From Bacteroidota bacterium (GTDB lineage: Bacteria; Bacteroidota; Bacteroidia; Bacteroidales; JAIPAH01), in contig JAASSU010000005.1 in the NCBI GenBank assembly GCA_021767705.1, positions 1 to 38,064 on the forward strand: DNA of 38,064 nucleotides, read 5' to 3'. Both the position numbers and the translations under genes were made by a program. Position 1 is the stretch's first letter. Every line of letters begins with the position of its first letter. This document shows, piece after piece, positions 23,175 through 31,568 of the stretch. Below the pieces are notes generated by a model that saw nothing but the letters and a program-made list of their open reading frames with translations, was not told where the DNA came from and ran no database searches.

Positions 23175-25375
23175 TAGTTACCTACCTCCGATAAGAATTT
23201 AATCCGCATCAACCTGATCTCTTCCTCAGAAAACTCATCCTCGCCCAGCTCTTTTAACGCATCCTCTATTTCATCCGACTCTGCTTCCATAAAGTATTCA
23301 TAGATTTCCTCTTCATGATCTTCATCAATATACTCAGAAACATAATAGTCAATATCCAGTTTCGTTCCGGAGGATACAATCGACTCAATCTCGCCGAGCA
23401 GTTCGGTAACCGACATGTTTTTAGCAAACGCGATATCCTGTAGCGATACTTTTTTATCAATATTGGTAATGATATAAACCTTTAAGCCAGATTTATTTAC
23501 TACCGACTTAACCACCATATCATGCGGGCGTATGATATCATTTTCTTCCACATAGTTTTTTATCAGCTTCACGAAAGGCCCGCCGTATTTTTCAGCTTTG
23601 CCTTTTCCGACGCCCGTAATATGGGTCAACTCTTCCACTTTAACAGGATACTGAATCGCCATGTCTTCGAGCGAAGGATCCTGGAAAATGACAAAGGGCG
23701 GAAGCTCCTCATTTTGGCTGATTTCCCTTCTCAGATCCTTGAGCATTTTGAAGAGGGTTTTATCCACGGTGCTGGTACGGTTACCACCTTCGGCTTCCTC
23801 CATTTCGCGGTTTTGCGCCTCGTAATCGTGATTCTTGACCAACTTTAATGAATATGGTTCTTCGATGAACTTATATCCTTTTTCAGCGACTTTCAGTATT
23901 CCATAGTTTTCCACATCTTTAGTCAGGAATCCTTCAAGAATCGACTGCCTGATTACTGCATTCCAAAGCTTTTCGTCTTCATACTCGCCTATGCCATAAC
24001 AATCAAGCCTGTCATGCTTCATTGCCTTCACATCCGCATGATCGCTGCCTACAATGACCCGGGCAATGTGGTCGGCCTTAAAAAGCTGTTTGGTTTCAAT
24101 GATACACTTGAGCACCTTCAGCACATGATCCTTACCTTCAAATTTTTCCTTCGGATAAAGACAGTTATCGCAGGCTCCGCAATTATCTTTGGTGTATTCC
24201 TCTCCAAAATAATGCAGGAGTTGCCTGTGGCGGCATGTAGATGACTCGGCATAAGAAACCGTTTCGAGCAGGAGCTGCCGGGCAATTTCCTGTTCGGCCA
24301 CAGGCTTTCCTTTCAGGAATTTATCAAGCTTTTGAATATCGTTGTAAGAATAAAATACAATACAGTTCCCTTCACCGCCGTCGCGTCCGGCACGGCCGGT
24401 TTCCTGGTAATACCCTTCAATACTTTTAGGGATATCGTGGTGAATCACAAAGCGAATGTCAGGTTTATCAATCCCCATTCCGAAAGCAATAGTGGCCACA
24501 ATCACATCCACATCCTCCATCAGGAATTTATCCTGATTACCCTTCCTTGTAGCAGCATCAAGCCCGGCATGATACGGTGCCGCTTTAATTCCGTTGATTT
24601 GTAATGTTTCGGCCAACTCTTCCACTTTTTTGCGGCTCAGGCAATACACAATCCCCGATTTTCCGGGTTTGGTCTTAATAAAACGGATAATATCTTTCAC
24701 CACATTTTTTGTCTTCGGTCGCACCTCATAATAAAGATTTGGGCGATCGAAAGAAGACTTGAAAACACTCCCCTCAAGGATTTCAAGGTTCTTCATAATG
24801 TCTTGCTGAACTTTAACGGTAGCCGTGGCGGTGAGTGCAATGATAGGGCTGTCTTGCCCGATGGAATTGATGATGGGGCGAATGTTGCGGTACTCAGGCC
24901 TGAAATCGTGCCCCCATTCTGAGATGCAGTGTGCCTCATCTACGGCATAAAAAGAAATGGGGATTTTCTTTAAAAACTCCACATTGTCTTCTTTGGTCAG
25001 CGACTCGGGAGCCACATACAGCAGCTTAGTGGTGCCGTCTAACAAGTCTGTTTTGACCCTTTTCACTTCCGATTTGGTTAATGATGAATTCAGCACATGC
25101 GCAATTCCATCATCCGAACCAAAATTTCTAAGGGCATCCACCTGGTTTTTCATCAACGCAATGAGAGGAGAAATAACAATGGCAGTGCCTTCACTTATAA
25201 GTGCAGGCAACTGGTAACACATCGATTTTCCACCACCGGTGGGCATAATCACAAAAGTGTGCTTGTTATCAAGTACATTTTTTATGATTTCCTCCTGATT
25301 TCCCTTAAAACTTTCGAAGCCAAAAATCTCCTTAAGGAGACCATGCAAAGAATAGTCCTTCTTAACTTCTACCAT
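23174..25375 (-). CDS. recQ: ATP-dependent DNA helicase RecQ
   Basis: A 733-residue 3'-5' superfamily 2 helicase for recombination and fork repair. Visible: GFESFKGNQEEII (motif 0), MPTGGGKSMCYQLPAL (Walker A), DEAHCISEWGHDFRPEY (motif II and aromatic loop), TATATVKVQQDI (III), FGMGIDKPDIRFVIH (V), QETGRAGRDG (VI), the zinc-binding CRHRQLLHYFGE ... CGACDNC, then RQC winged helix and an HRDC domain (LPPFVIFQDPSLEDMAIQYP). About 100 extra C-terminal residues form an acidic helical tail, which I recall in other Bacteroidota RecQ proteins. It is divergent from kdsD and coupled to the DUF4296 lipoprotein. Confidence 0.97.
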   Translation of the reverse strand: MVEVKKDYSLHGLLKEIFGFESFKGNQEEIIKNVLDNKHTFVIMPTGGGKSMCYQLPALISEGTAIVISPLIALMKNQVDALRNFGSDDGIAHVLNSSLTKSEVKRVKTDLLDGTTKLLYVAPESLTKEDNVEFLKKIPISFYAVDEAHCISEWGHDFRPEYRNIRPIINSIGQDSPIIALTATATVKVQQDIMKNLEILEGSVFKSSFDRPNLYYEVRPKTKNVVKDIIRFIKTKPGKSGIVYCLSRKKVEELAETLQINGIKAAPYHAGLDAATRKGNQDKFLMEDVDVIVATIAFGMGIDKPDIRFVIHHDIPKSIEGYYQETGRAGRDGGEGNCIVFYSYNDIQKLDKFLKGKPVAEQEIARQLLLETVSYAESSTCRHRQLLHYFGEEYTKDNCGACDNCLYPKEKFEGKDHVLKVLKCIIETKQLFKADHIARVIVGSDHADVKAMKHDRLDCYGIGEYEDEKLWNAVIRQSILEGFLTKDVENYGILKVAEKGYKFIEEPYSLKLVKNHDYEAQNREMEEAEGGNRTSTVDKTLFKMLKDLRREISQNEELPPFVIFQDPSLEDMAIQYPVKVEELTHITGVGKGKAEKYGGPFVKLIKNYVEENDIIRPHDMVVKSVVNKSGLKVYIITNIDKKVSLQDIAFAKNMSVTELLGEIESIVSSGTKLDIDYYVSEYIDEDHEEEIYEYFMEAESDEIEDALKELGEDEFSEEEIRLMRIKFLSEVGN

Positions 25376-25622
25376 GTCAACAAAAAATTTGCTCCAATCA
25401 ACTTCCTTATCGAACTATGAGCATTTAACTTATGAATATTTCCCTCGCAGATTTATAACAAAAATAACTAAAATAAAGCTTACCGCCCAAAATATTTCAA
25501 TCGTTTTCGATCTGCTTATCTGATTCCTAAGTTACTCTAATTTTTGAACATGAAAAAACACTTTTTCATTTTTTTTGTGTTTTTAACATTTAACAGGATT
25601 CAACGCTCCGTTTAAGAATTCC

Positions 25623-25630
25623 TATATTTG
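25623..25630 (+). promoter_or_regulatory. -7 box for kdsD-lptB
   Basis: TATATTTG, 14 bp before the GTG start at 25645; no TTG at 19-20 bp upstream. The transcript leader would be only about 10 nt. Confidence 0.5.
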
Positions 25631-25644
25631 CAAAAAAACACGCC

Positions 25645-26610
25645 GTGAAGGAGTTCGATATAAAAGCTTCAGCTATAAACACCATCGTAAAGGAAGCCAA
25701 GGCTATTTCGAGGTTAAAAGATTTTGTTGATGATGATTTTGAGCAAGCTGTGGAGGCAATTTACCAGTCGGAAGGCCGTGTGATTGTTACGGGTATAGGA
25801 AAAAGTGCGAATGTAGCCTCCAAGATTGTGGCTACCCTGAACTCTACCGGAACGGCTGCCGTTTTCATGCATGCCGCAGATGCCGTGCATGGCGACCTTG
25901 GAATTGTTAGAAAGGACGACGTGGTTATTTGTCTCTCAAACAGTGGCAATACGGCAGAAATAAAAGTGCTGGTGCCTTTTGTTAAGCTTGGAAAAAACCC
26001 GCTGATTGCATTTGTGGGCAACAAAGATTCTTTTTTGGCGCAGCAGGCCGATTTCATCGTTAACACTTCCATTGAACAGGAAGCCTGCCCCAACAACCTC
26101 GCTCCCACCTCATCCACCACAGCACAGATGGTGATGGGCGATGCTTTGGCTGTGGCTCTTCTTGAATACAGAGGCTTTACTGCGGCTGACTTTGCGCGCT
26201 ATCATCCGGCCGGAACGCTTGGGAAGAAGCTCTACCTGAGAGTATCTGATATTTATCCCAACAATGAAGTCCCGAAAGTGCAGTCTGAAGACGGGATCAG
26301 GCGGGTAATCATTGAAATTTCATCTAAGCGACTGGGTGCTACTGCTGTATTAAATGAAAACGAAGAACTGTTGGGAGTTATCACTGACGGTGACCTCCGA
26401 CGGATGATGGAGGAAAAAGAAGATGTAGGAGACCTGAAAGCTGAAGACATTATGACGGTTAACCCAATGACTGTTGATTCGGATATGCTGGTAAGCGATG
26501 CCTTAAATATTATGAGGGCCAACAATATTACCCAGCTTCTGGTAGTTAACAATAAAACCTACAAAGGCGTCATTCATTTGCATGATATTTTAAAGGAGGG
26601 AATTTTATAA
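25645..26610 (+). CDS. kdsD: D-arabinose-5-phosphate isomerase (KpsF/GutQ family)
   Basis: Converts ribulose 5-phosphate to arabinose 5-phosphate, the precursor of Kdo in lipopolysaccharide. A 321-residue protein: an SIS domain ([45 protein letters not shown]) followed by two CBS domains (about residues 200-320; [14 protein letters not shown] and [16 protein letters not shown]). The start is GTG at 25645, giving [14 protein letters not shown]. lptB begins 1 bp after the stop, so the two form one unit joining Kdo synthesis with LPS export. Confidence 0.95.
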   Translation: MKEFDIKASAINTIVKEAKAISRLKDFVDDDFEQAVEAIYQSEGRVIVTGIGKSANVASKIVATLNSTGTAAVFMHAADAVHGDLGIVRKDDVVICLSNSGNTAEIKVLVPFVKLGKNPLIAFVGNKDSFLAQQADFIVNTSIEQEACPNNLAPTSSTTAQMVMGDALAVALLEYRGFTAADFARYHPAGTLGKKLYLRVSDIYPNNEVPKVQSEDGIRRVIIEISSKRLGATAVLNENEELLGVITDGDLRRMMEEKEDVGDLKAEDIMTVNPMTVDSDMLVSDALNIMRANNITQLLVVNNKTYKGVIHLHDILKEGIL

Positions 26611-26611
26611 A

Positions 26612-27334
26612 ATGATATTAAAAACTGAGCACCTGGTAAAAAAATACCGCAACCGCAAGGTGGTAAACGATGTTTCGATTAGTGTGGAACAAGGCGAGAT
26701 TGTTGGCTTGCTGGGGCCCAACGGAGCAGGCAAAACCACTTCCTTCTACATGATTGTGGGTTTGATCAAACCCTTTAGCGGCCATATTTACCTTAACGAT
26801 GTGGACATCACGGAAGAGCCCATGTATAAGCGTGCCCAGAATGGTATCGGGTACCTTGCCCAGGAAGCCTCAGTTTTCAGGCAACTCAGCGTGGAAGACA
26901 ACCTGAAAGCAGTCCTTGAATTCACCGGCCTGGGTAAAAAAGAGCAAAACGAACGGGCGGAGAGCCTGTTGGATGAATTTGGCCTGACTGAATTGCGGAA
27001 AAGCAAAGGAATCACACTTTCGGGAGGTGAGCGCCGGCGTACCGAGATTGCCAGGGCCCTAGCGGTAGACCCTAAATTTATCCTCCTTGACGAACCTTTT
27101 GCAGGTGTCGATCCCATTGCCGTGGAAGATATCCAGCAAATTGTTAAAAAACTGAAAGACCGTAATATCGGGGTGATTATTACCGACCATAACGTACACG
27201 AAACCCTGCGTATTACCGACCGATCGTACCTGCTCTTCGAAGGAAGCGTGATGAAAGCCGGAAGTCCCAGGGAGCTGGCTGAAGATGAGCATGTAAGAAA
27301 TGTTTATCTTGGAAAGAACTTTGAGTTACGTTAA
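26612..27334 (+). CDS. lptB: LPS export ABC transporter ATP-binding protein LptB
   Basis: The cytoplasmic ATPase of the LptB2FG extractor that moves lipopolysaccharide out of the inner membrane. 240 residues: Walker [21 protein letters not shown]-loop [20 protein letters not shown], signature [15 protein letters not shown], Walker [22 protein letters not shown]-loop IITDHNV. The Q-loop and surrounding residues are those of LptB rather than generic exporters. Immediately downstream of kdsD (1 bp) and preceded by AAAGGAGGG. Its 3' end is 2 bp from the convergent serine hydrolase gene. Confidence 0.95.
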   Translation: MILKTEHLVKKYRNRKVVNDVSISVEQGEIVGLLGPNGAGKTTSFYMIVGLIKPFSGHIYLNDVDITEEPMYKRAQNGIGYLAQEASVFRQLSVEDNLKAVLEFTGLGKKEQNERAESLLDEFGLTELRKSKGITLSGGERRRTEIARALAVDPKFILLDEPFAGVDPIAVEDIQQIVKKLKDRNIGVIITDHNVHETLRITDRSYLLFEGSVMKAGSPRELAEDEHVRNVYLGKNFELR

Positions 27335-27336
27335 TT

Positions 27337-28749
27337 TTAAATCACTTTATCAACCCTGTCTTTGAGTGTCATCGTTGCCACCACCTGCTGATACATATCG
27401 ATAAGAATACTTGAGGCTGCCGGTTTATTGATTGAGGAGAGGAATTCAGCAGCCTCGAGTATTTTTTTCTCATTCACCGGCTTTTGCTTCCGTCGATAGC
27501 GCAAATACATTTTCATTCCCTCTTCCACTCCATTTTTCAGGGCATAATCGACAATTTCCTGTGTTGGTGTAATTTTCAAATCTCTGTCCAGAATACGTTC
27601 AATACGTTTAATCATCACGTTGTTGACGTTGGCATTGGTGTGATTCAGTACAATGATGGTGTTTTTGTCCTCGATATATCGCATGAGGTTGGTGCGGAAT
27701 CCTTCCCATAATCCGGTATGGTAAACCACTTTCTTTCCGTCAACAGTTTTGAGCCTGAAGCCATAACCATAAGGATAATCCCATCGCTTTCTGATTTTTA
27801 AGGGTGTGAAAGCACGCTTTTTGGTCGAATCAGAAATCAGTTGTTCGGTGTAGAGTGCCTGGTCCCACTTGAACAAATCCGCGGCTGTAGAGTAAACACC
27901 CTTGTCGCCAACCACTCCGTCGTGCACGGTTTCCTTAATAGGATAATAGCGGCGCCACCTTCGGTAATAACCTCTTAACTTTTCAGGATACTCGCGTTTG
28001 AGAGCGTTGCTGTAGACAAAACTGTTGTACATACCCAGCGGATCAAAAATAAACTCTTTCACAAAATCCGGATAAGGCATGCCGGAGACCACCTCCACTA
28101 AATAGGCCAGCACAGCGTAACCCGTATTCGAGTAATCATATCGGTATCCGGGCCTGAAATAAAGGTTGGTTTCGTGCTTATTCATCAAATGAATAATGTC
28201 GTCATTATAAGCCGGTTTGCCTTCCTCCCATTTATGCTCGAGCAGCCACATGTAGTTAGGCATGCCTGCCGTATGATGCAAAAGTTGCTCAACAGTGACC
28301 CTGGGGTAAGGAAATTCAGGTATAATCTGCGACACGGTATCGCCATAATTCAGCAATCCTTTCTCTATAAGCATTAAAACAGACACAGCCGTAAACTGCT
28401 TACTGACCGATGCCAGTTGAAAAGGCATGTCCTTGGTAACAGGATTCTTTTCTACGAAGTCAGAATATCCAAACTGCTCATGATAAACAGGCATACCATG
28501 ATAGGCAACAAATACACTACCATTAAAACGGAAACGGGATTCGTATATATTCATCAGTGAATCAACGCTTTCGCTGACAGAGCCGGTAAAAACCGCCGAA
28601 AGCTGCTGATACTCTTCCATTGTAAGAGATTCGGCTTTTACCTGGTAATCGCTATTGCCCACGCTGCCGTTACTTTCGCGTGTGCGGTTGGTACACGAAA
28701 AAACCTGTAAAACAATAATTATGATGATAAATCTCGCTATCCTCTCCAT
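27337..28749 (-). CDS. Serine beta-lactamase-like hydrolase, lipoprotein
   Basis: About 470 residues, class C beta-lactamase/DD-peptidase fold (PF00144). The signal peptide ends with lipobox LQVFSC (Cys about 19). Catalytic motifs: SVSK (SxxK) in FQLASVSKQFTAVSVLML, YSN (YxN) in YDYSNTGYAVLAYLVE, and HTG in KVVYHTGLWEGFRTNL. A C-terminal extension of about 100 residues follows the hydrolase domain. Probably an envelope esterase or peptidase; a role in antibiotic resistance should not be assumed. The frame opens at a TTG (28758), but the ATG at 28749, preceded by GGAGA, is the better start. Confidence 0.88.
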   Translation of the reverse strand: MERIARFIIIIIVLQVFSCTNRTRESNGSVGNSDYQVKAESLTMEEYQQLSAVFTGSVSESVDSLMNIYESRFRFNGSVFVAYHGMPVYHEQFGYSDFVEKNPVTKDMPFQLASVSKQFTAVSVLMLIEKGLLNYGDTVSQIIPEFPYPRVTVEQLLHHTAGMPNYMWLLEHKWEEGKPAYNDDIIHLMNKHETNLYFRPGYRYDYSNTGYAVLAYLVEVVSGMPYPDFVKEFIFDPLGMYNSFVYSNALKREYPEKLRGYYRRWRRYYPIKETVHDGVVGDKGVYSTAADLFKWDQALYTEQLISDSTKKRAFTPLKIRKRWDYPYGYGFRLKTVDGKKVVYHTGLWEGFRTNLMRYIEDKNTIIVLNHTNANVNNVMIKRIERILDRDLKITPTQEIVDYALKNGVEEGMKMYLRYRRKQKPVNEKKILEAAEFLSSINKPAASSILIDMYQQVVATMTLKDRVDKVI

Positions 28750-28779
28750 TTTCTCCAAAACTGTACTTTCTTTCCTATT

Positions 28780-29496
28780 TCAAAACAAACTTACCACAAC
28801 GGCCAAAGCCAAATATAAAACGATACATAAAGGAATAGCTGCCACTCCGAGCAAAAGTATCAACAATAAACTTAACAATAAAAATATGTACCGGACGCTA
28901 TTCGTTTTGAAAGAGAAGCCGTTGAATTTCAGCGAAAACAACCTTAACGGGATAACCATTAAAATGCTGAAAACAACAACCAACCCACTAAGGATGTATG
29001 CGTTACCTGTGGATTCCGTCAACCAACCACTAAGACCAGAAGCATCCTGATAAAGAGCCCAATTCAACGCTAACCCTGCAAAGAAAATAGCATTGCCCGG
29101 CACCGGAAGCCCTGAAAAAGAAGTTTCCTGCGAATCATCAACATTGAATTTCGCCAGTCGCAGTGCTGCAAAAACAGGCATCAGAATAACAAGGTACTCC
29201 AAAATATTTACCTGCCCGGCCATCATACTTTCATCAGACTGCCTGATGATCATCCAAACAATAATGGAGGGTGCCACGCCAAACGAAACCAAATCGGCCA
29301 GTGAATCAAGCTCCTTACCCACCTCGGAATAAGCTTTAAGCAAACGTGCTGCAAAGCCATCAAGGAAATCCATTATTGCCGCCATAAAAACAGCGTAGGC
29401 CGCCATCTCTATCTGCCCCTTCACTGCCAACAAAACAGCCAAGGTGCCAAAAACAAGATTTAAGGAAGTGATTGTGTTAGGAATGTATTTTACCAT
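28780..29496 (-). CDS. pssA: CDP-diacylglycerol--serine O-phosphatidyltransferase
   Basis: Makes phosphatidylserine, the precursor of phosphatidylethanolamine, in the inner membrane. 238 residues with about seven hydrophobic segments. The CDP-alcohol phosphatidyltransferase signature (D-G-x2-A-R-x8-G-x3-D-x3-D) reads DGFAARLLKAYSEVGKELDS followed by LADL at about residues 45-68, and the PssA-type N-terminus MVKYIPNTITSLNLVFG is clear. It lies 30 bp upstream of the serine hydrolase gene in the same direction and may be cotranscribed with it. Confidence 0.94.
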   Translation of the reverse strand: MVKYIPNTITSLNLVFGTLAVLLAVKGQIEMAAYAVFMAAIMDFLDGFAARLLKAYSEVGKELDSLADLVSFGVAPSIIVWMIIRQSDESMMAGQVNILEYLVILMPVFAALRLAKFNVDDSQETSFSGLPVPGNAIFFAGLALNWALYQDASGLSGWLTESTGNAYILSGLVVVFSILMVIPLRLFSLKFNGFSFKTNSVRYIFLLLSLLLILLLGVAAIPLCIVLYLALAVVVSLF

Positions 29497-29577
29497 ACTA
29501 TTTATTCTGCCTTTCGAGTCAGCAAAAATACATAAAATACATGCGCTGGTAAGAAAAGCGATAAACAGATCAGTGAA

Positions 29578-30270
29578 TTATCCAGTCATACTGATTTGCT
29601 CCAACCTCTCAGTGTTAAGTATTTCAAAATTTTTACCCTTTACAGCAATTAGTTGCTCAGATGTAAAATCTTTTAGAATCCTTATCACACTCTCCGTTGA
29701 TAACCCCGTTAATTCGGCGAGGTCACCTCTGGTAAACGAAAGTTCAAACGATTGGCTTTTAAAGATACGCTGCGACAAACACAGGAGGATATCAGCCACC
29801 CTGCCATGCGACTGTTTGTGCGTGAGACAATAAAACCGCCCGTAAATCTGGGCCGTATTTTCATTCAGGATATTTATAACTTGTGATGCAAATTCGGCAT
29901 TAGAACGTATCAGAGATTTAAAAAACCCTATATCAATAAGCTTGACCTTTGAATCGATATAAGCCGTCGATGAATACAAAAAAGTGTTGTTCCCATCATA
30001 AATAGATGGCAATCCAATTAAATGTTCAGATGGTATTATTTTCAGAATTAAATCTTTGGGCTTCCCCTCAAGATAAACTTTTACAAGACCCTCTTCCAGG
30101 TATATTACATGCGAGGCATAAGAACCCTGCTTTGTAATGTTCTCACCTTTCTTATAGGTAATACTAATCTGATTGGAAAATAACTTCTTCCTCTCTGCTT
30201 CACTTAATAAGTCAAAACAAGTAGTGTGCTGATTTTCAATTATGCAGCTTGGCGCTCTTGTGTTAAACAT
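29578..30270 (-). CDS. Crp/Fnr-family transcription regulator
   Basis: About 230 residues: an N-terminal cyclic-nucleotide-binding-type beta barrel (YKKGENITKQGSYASHVIYL to residue about 120), a dimerisation helix, and a C-terminal winged helix. The recognition region TRGDLAELTGLSTESVIRIL keeps the Glu and Arg that contact TGAT half-sites in FNR-type proteins (E-x3-R). The four-cysteine spacing of FNR is absent (only two Cys near the N-terminus), so an FNR-like Fe-S cluster is unlikely; heme, NO or redox sensing as in DNR-like proteins are alternatives. The start is ATG 30270, preceded by AAAGGAGAAAGGAA; the frame is open 10 codons further. It is divergent from the rhodanese-porin cluster with two FNR-type boxes between them. 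Confidence 0.9.
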   Translation of the reverse strand: MFNTRAPSCIIENQHTTCFDLLSEAERKKLFSNQISITYKKGENITKQGSYASHVIYLEEGLVKVYLEGKPKDLILKIIPSEHLIGLPSIYDGNNTFLYSSTAYIDSKVKLIDIGFFKSLIRSNAEFASQVINILNENTAQIYGRFYCLTHKQSHGRVADILLCLSQRIFKSQSFELSFTRGDLAELTGLSTESVIRILKDFTSEQLIAVKGKNFEILNTERLEQISMTG

Positions 30271-30297
30271 TTCCTTTCTCCTCTTTATGTAAGGTAA

Positions 30298-30305
30298 CAA
30301 ATATA
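30298..30305 (-). promoter_or_regulatory. -7 box of the Crp/Fnr regulator gene
   Basis: TATATTTG on the minus strand, 27 bp before the ATG. Its centre is 31 bp from the centre of the palindromic box at 30326-30339, which would lie near -38. Confidence 0.6.
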
Positions 30306-30325
30306 TAAAAGGATCTGCATATAAA

Positions 30326-30339
30326 CTGATCCAAATCAG
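30326..30339. promoter_or_regulatory. FNR-type operator, box 1
   Basis: CTGAT-CCAA-ATCAG, within an 8-bp-arm palindrome AAACTGAT-N4-ATCAGTTT (30323-30342). It matches the FNR/DNR half-site pattern TTGAT-N4-ATCAA except for the outermost base. It probably serves autoregulation of the regulator gene. Confidence 0.65.
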
Positions 30340-30346
30340 TTTTTTT

Positions 30347-30360
30347 TTGATTAAAATCAG
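30347..30360 (+). promoter_or_regulatory. FNR-type operator, box 2, for the rhodanese-porin genes
   Basis: TTGAT-TAAA-ATCAG. Its centre (30353.5) is exactly 66 bp upstream of the centre of the -7 box at 30416-30423, so about -73 from the expected transcript start. The cytochrome operon has TTGAT-GTAG-ATCAG at the same distance. Confidence 0.65.
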
Positions 30361-30415
30361 TTTTTATCCCGTTTTACTTTAAGTTTCAAACTAAGAGTCA
30401 AAAAGAAGTAGACTC

Positions 30416-30423
30416 TACATTTG
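30416..30423 (+). promoter_or_regulatory. -7 box of the rhodanese lipoprotein gene
   Basis: TACATTTG. No TTG element at 19-20 bp upstream, as expected of an activator-dependent promoter. The leader to ATG 30487 would be about 60 nt. Confidence 0.55.
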
Positions 30424-30486
30424 TTAGCGTAAAAACAGTAGGAATAATAAACTACAATTTAATTATAAATACTAAAAATAAGAGTT

Positions 30487-31437
30487 ATGAATAAGTTTAT
30501 GAAATTCGCTTTAATCTTTATCCTTGTGCCATTTGTAATGGTAAGCTGTAAAGATGATAACAACGACAATCCTACAGATGAGGGCTCAAAATTTGAAACA
30601 TTGAAGACCTACCTGCAGGATAACAACATGGATTTGACCAACATGCTTGATGGGTGGATTACCACTGCCACAGATGTACATGACAATTTGGGCAATTATT
30701 ATGTGATGGACATCCGTTCGGAAGAAGATTATAACGCCGGCCACATTGAAGGGGCTGTTCATTCTTCTTTAGGGACTATTGTTCAGGATGCCGCAGCAGC
30801 TGATAACCCTATCATAGTTGCCTGCTATACCGGACAAACTGCAGCACATGCTGTGGTGGCCCTTCGCTTAAGCGGATATGCTGACGCGAAAGTGCTTAAA
30901 TTTGGGATGAGCTCCTGGCACAGCGATTTTGCAGGGCCCTGGAACAGTAATATTGGCGATGTAGCCGACGGGCATAACAATTGGAGCACAACCGAGACTC
31001 CATCCGTTGAAACCTATGACTACCCATCTCTTACAACTGACTTCACCGATGGCGCTGCTATTCTCGAAGAACGCATTGAGGTACTCACATCAGGTTTTAA
31101 TGGTGTTGCTAATACTGAGGTACTTGCAAACCCTGATAGTTATTACATCAATAACTTCTGGGATCAGGAAACATGGGATCATTATGGTCACATTGTTGGA
31201 GCCAAGCGTATATATCCATTAAGCCTTGATAATATCAATAACTATGATGCTTCTAAAACAGTAGTTACCTATTGTTATACCGGCCAGACTTCTTCAATGA
31301 TTACGGCCTACCTGAAAGTGTTAGGCTACGATGCGCTCAGCCTTAAGTTTGGTGCCAATGGTATGATTCATTCTACTATGGAAAGCCACAAATGGAGCCC
31401 GGATGCTCCTGCAGGTTTCGACTATGTAACCGAATAA
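30487..31437 (+). CDS. Double-rhodanese lipoprotein
   Basis: A 316-residue lipoprotein (lipobox FVMVSC, Cys21) with two rhodanese domains. Domain 1 (about 45-155): VMDIRSEEDYNAGHIEGAVH and active loop VACYTGQTAA with Cys113. Domain 2 (about 195-300): YYINNFWDQETWDHYGHIVG and loop TYCYTGQTSS with Cys263. Both catalytic cysteines and the same six-residue loop CYTGQT are kept, unlike most tandem rhodaneses, in which one domain is dead. By family it would carry or transfer sulfane sulfur (persulfide) on the periplasmic face of a membrane. First gene after the FNR-type boxes; a hairpin follows, so the porin gene may be transcribed partly by read-through or from its own promoter. Confidence 0.9.
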   Translation: MNKFMKFALIFILVPFVMVSCKDDNNDNPTDEGSKFETLKTYLQDNNMDLTNMLDGWITTATDVHDNLGNYYVMDIRSEEDYNAGHIEGAVHSSLGTIVQDAAAADNPIIVACYTGQTAAHAVVALRLSGYADAKVLKFGMSSWHSDFAGPWNSNIGDVADGHNNWSTTETPSVETYDYPSLTTDFTDGAAILEERIEVLTSGFNGVANTEVLANPDSYYINNFWDQETWDHYGHIVGAKRIYPLSLDNINNYDASKTVVTYCYTGQTSSMITAYLKVLGYDALSLKFGANGMIHSTMESHKWSPDAPAGFDYVTE

Positions 31438-31455
31438 CAAATCATTTATATTCAT

Positions 31456-31484
31456 GAAAGCCGGACAAAGCCCGGCTTTCTTTT
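31456..31484 (+). terminator. Terminator or attenuator between rhodanese and porin genes
   Basis: GAAAGCCGG (31456-31464) / CCGGCTTTC (31472-31480) followed by TTTT. Confidence 0.65.
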
Positions 31485-31568
31485 CCTTAACCTGCTTTTA
31501 AAAAACCATTTCTGTAAAAATTTATCAATAAGACTACAGGAGTGATTCACAATCAAAAGACACAAAAA

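Noticed and set aside
27337..28749. Antibiotic-resistance beta-lactamase
   Set aside because: The SxxK, YxN and HTG motifs are shared by many esterases and peptidases; lipoprotein form and C-terminal extension give no support for a resistance role.
29578..30270. True oxygen-sensing FNR
   Set aside because: The regulator lacks the four-cysteine arrangement of FNR; only the DNA-binding helix is FNR-like.
31542..31556. A further FNR-type box before the porin gene
   Set aside because: GTGAT and ATCAA half-sites are separated by five bases rather than four, and no -7 box lies at the right distance.
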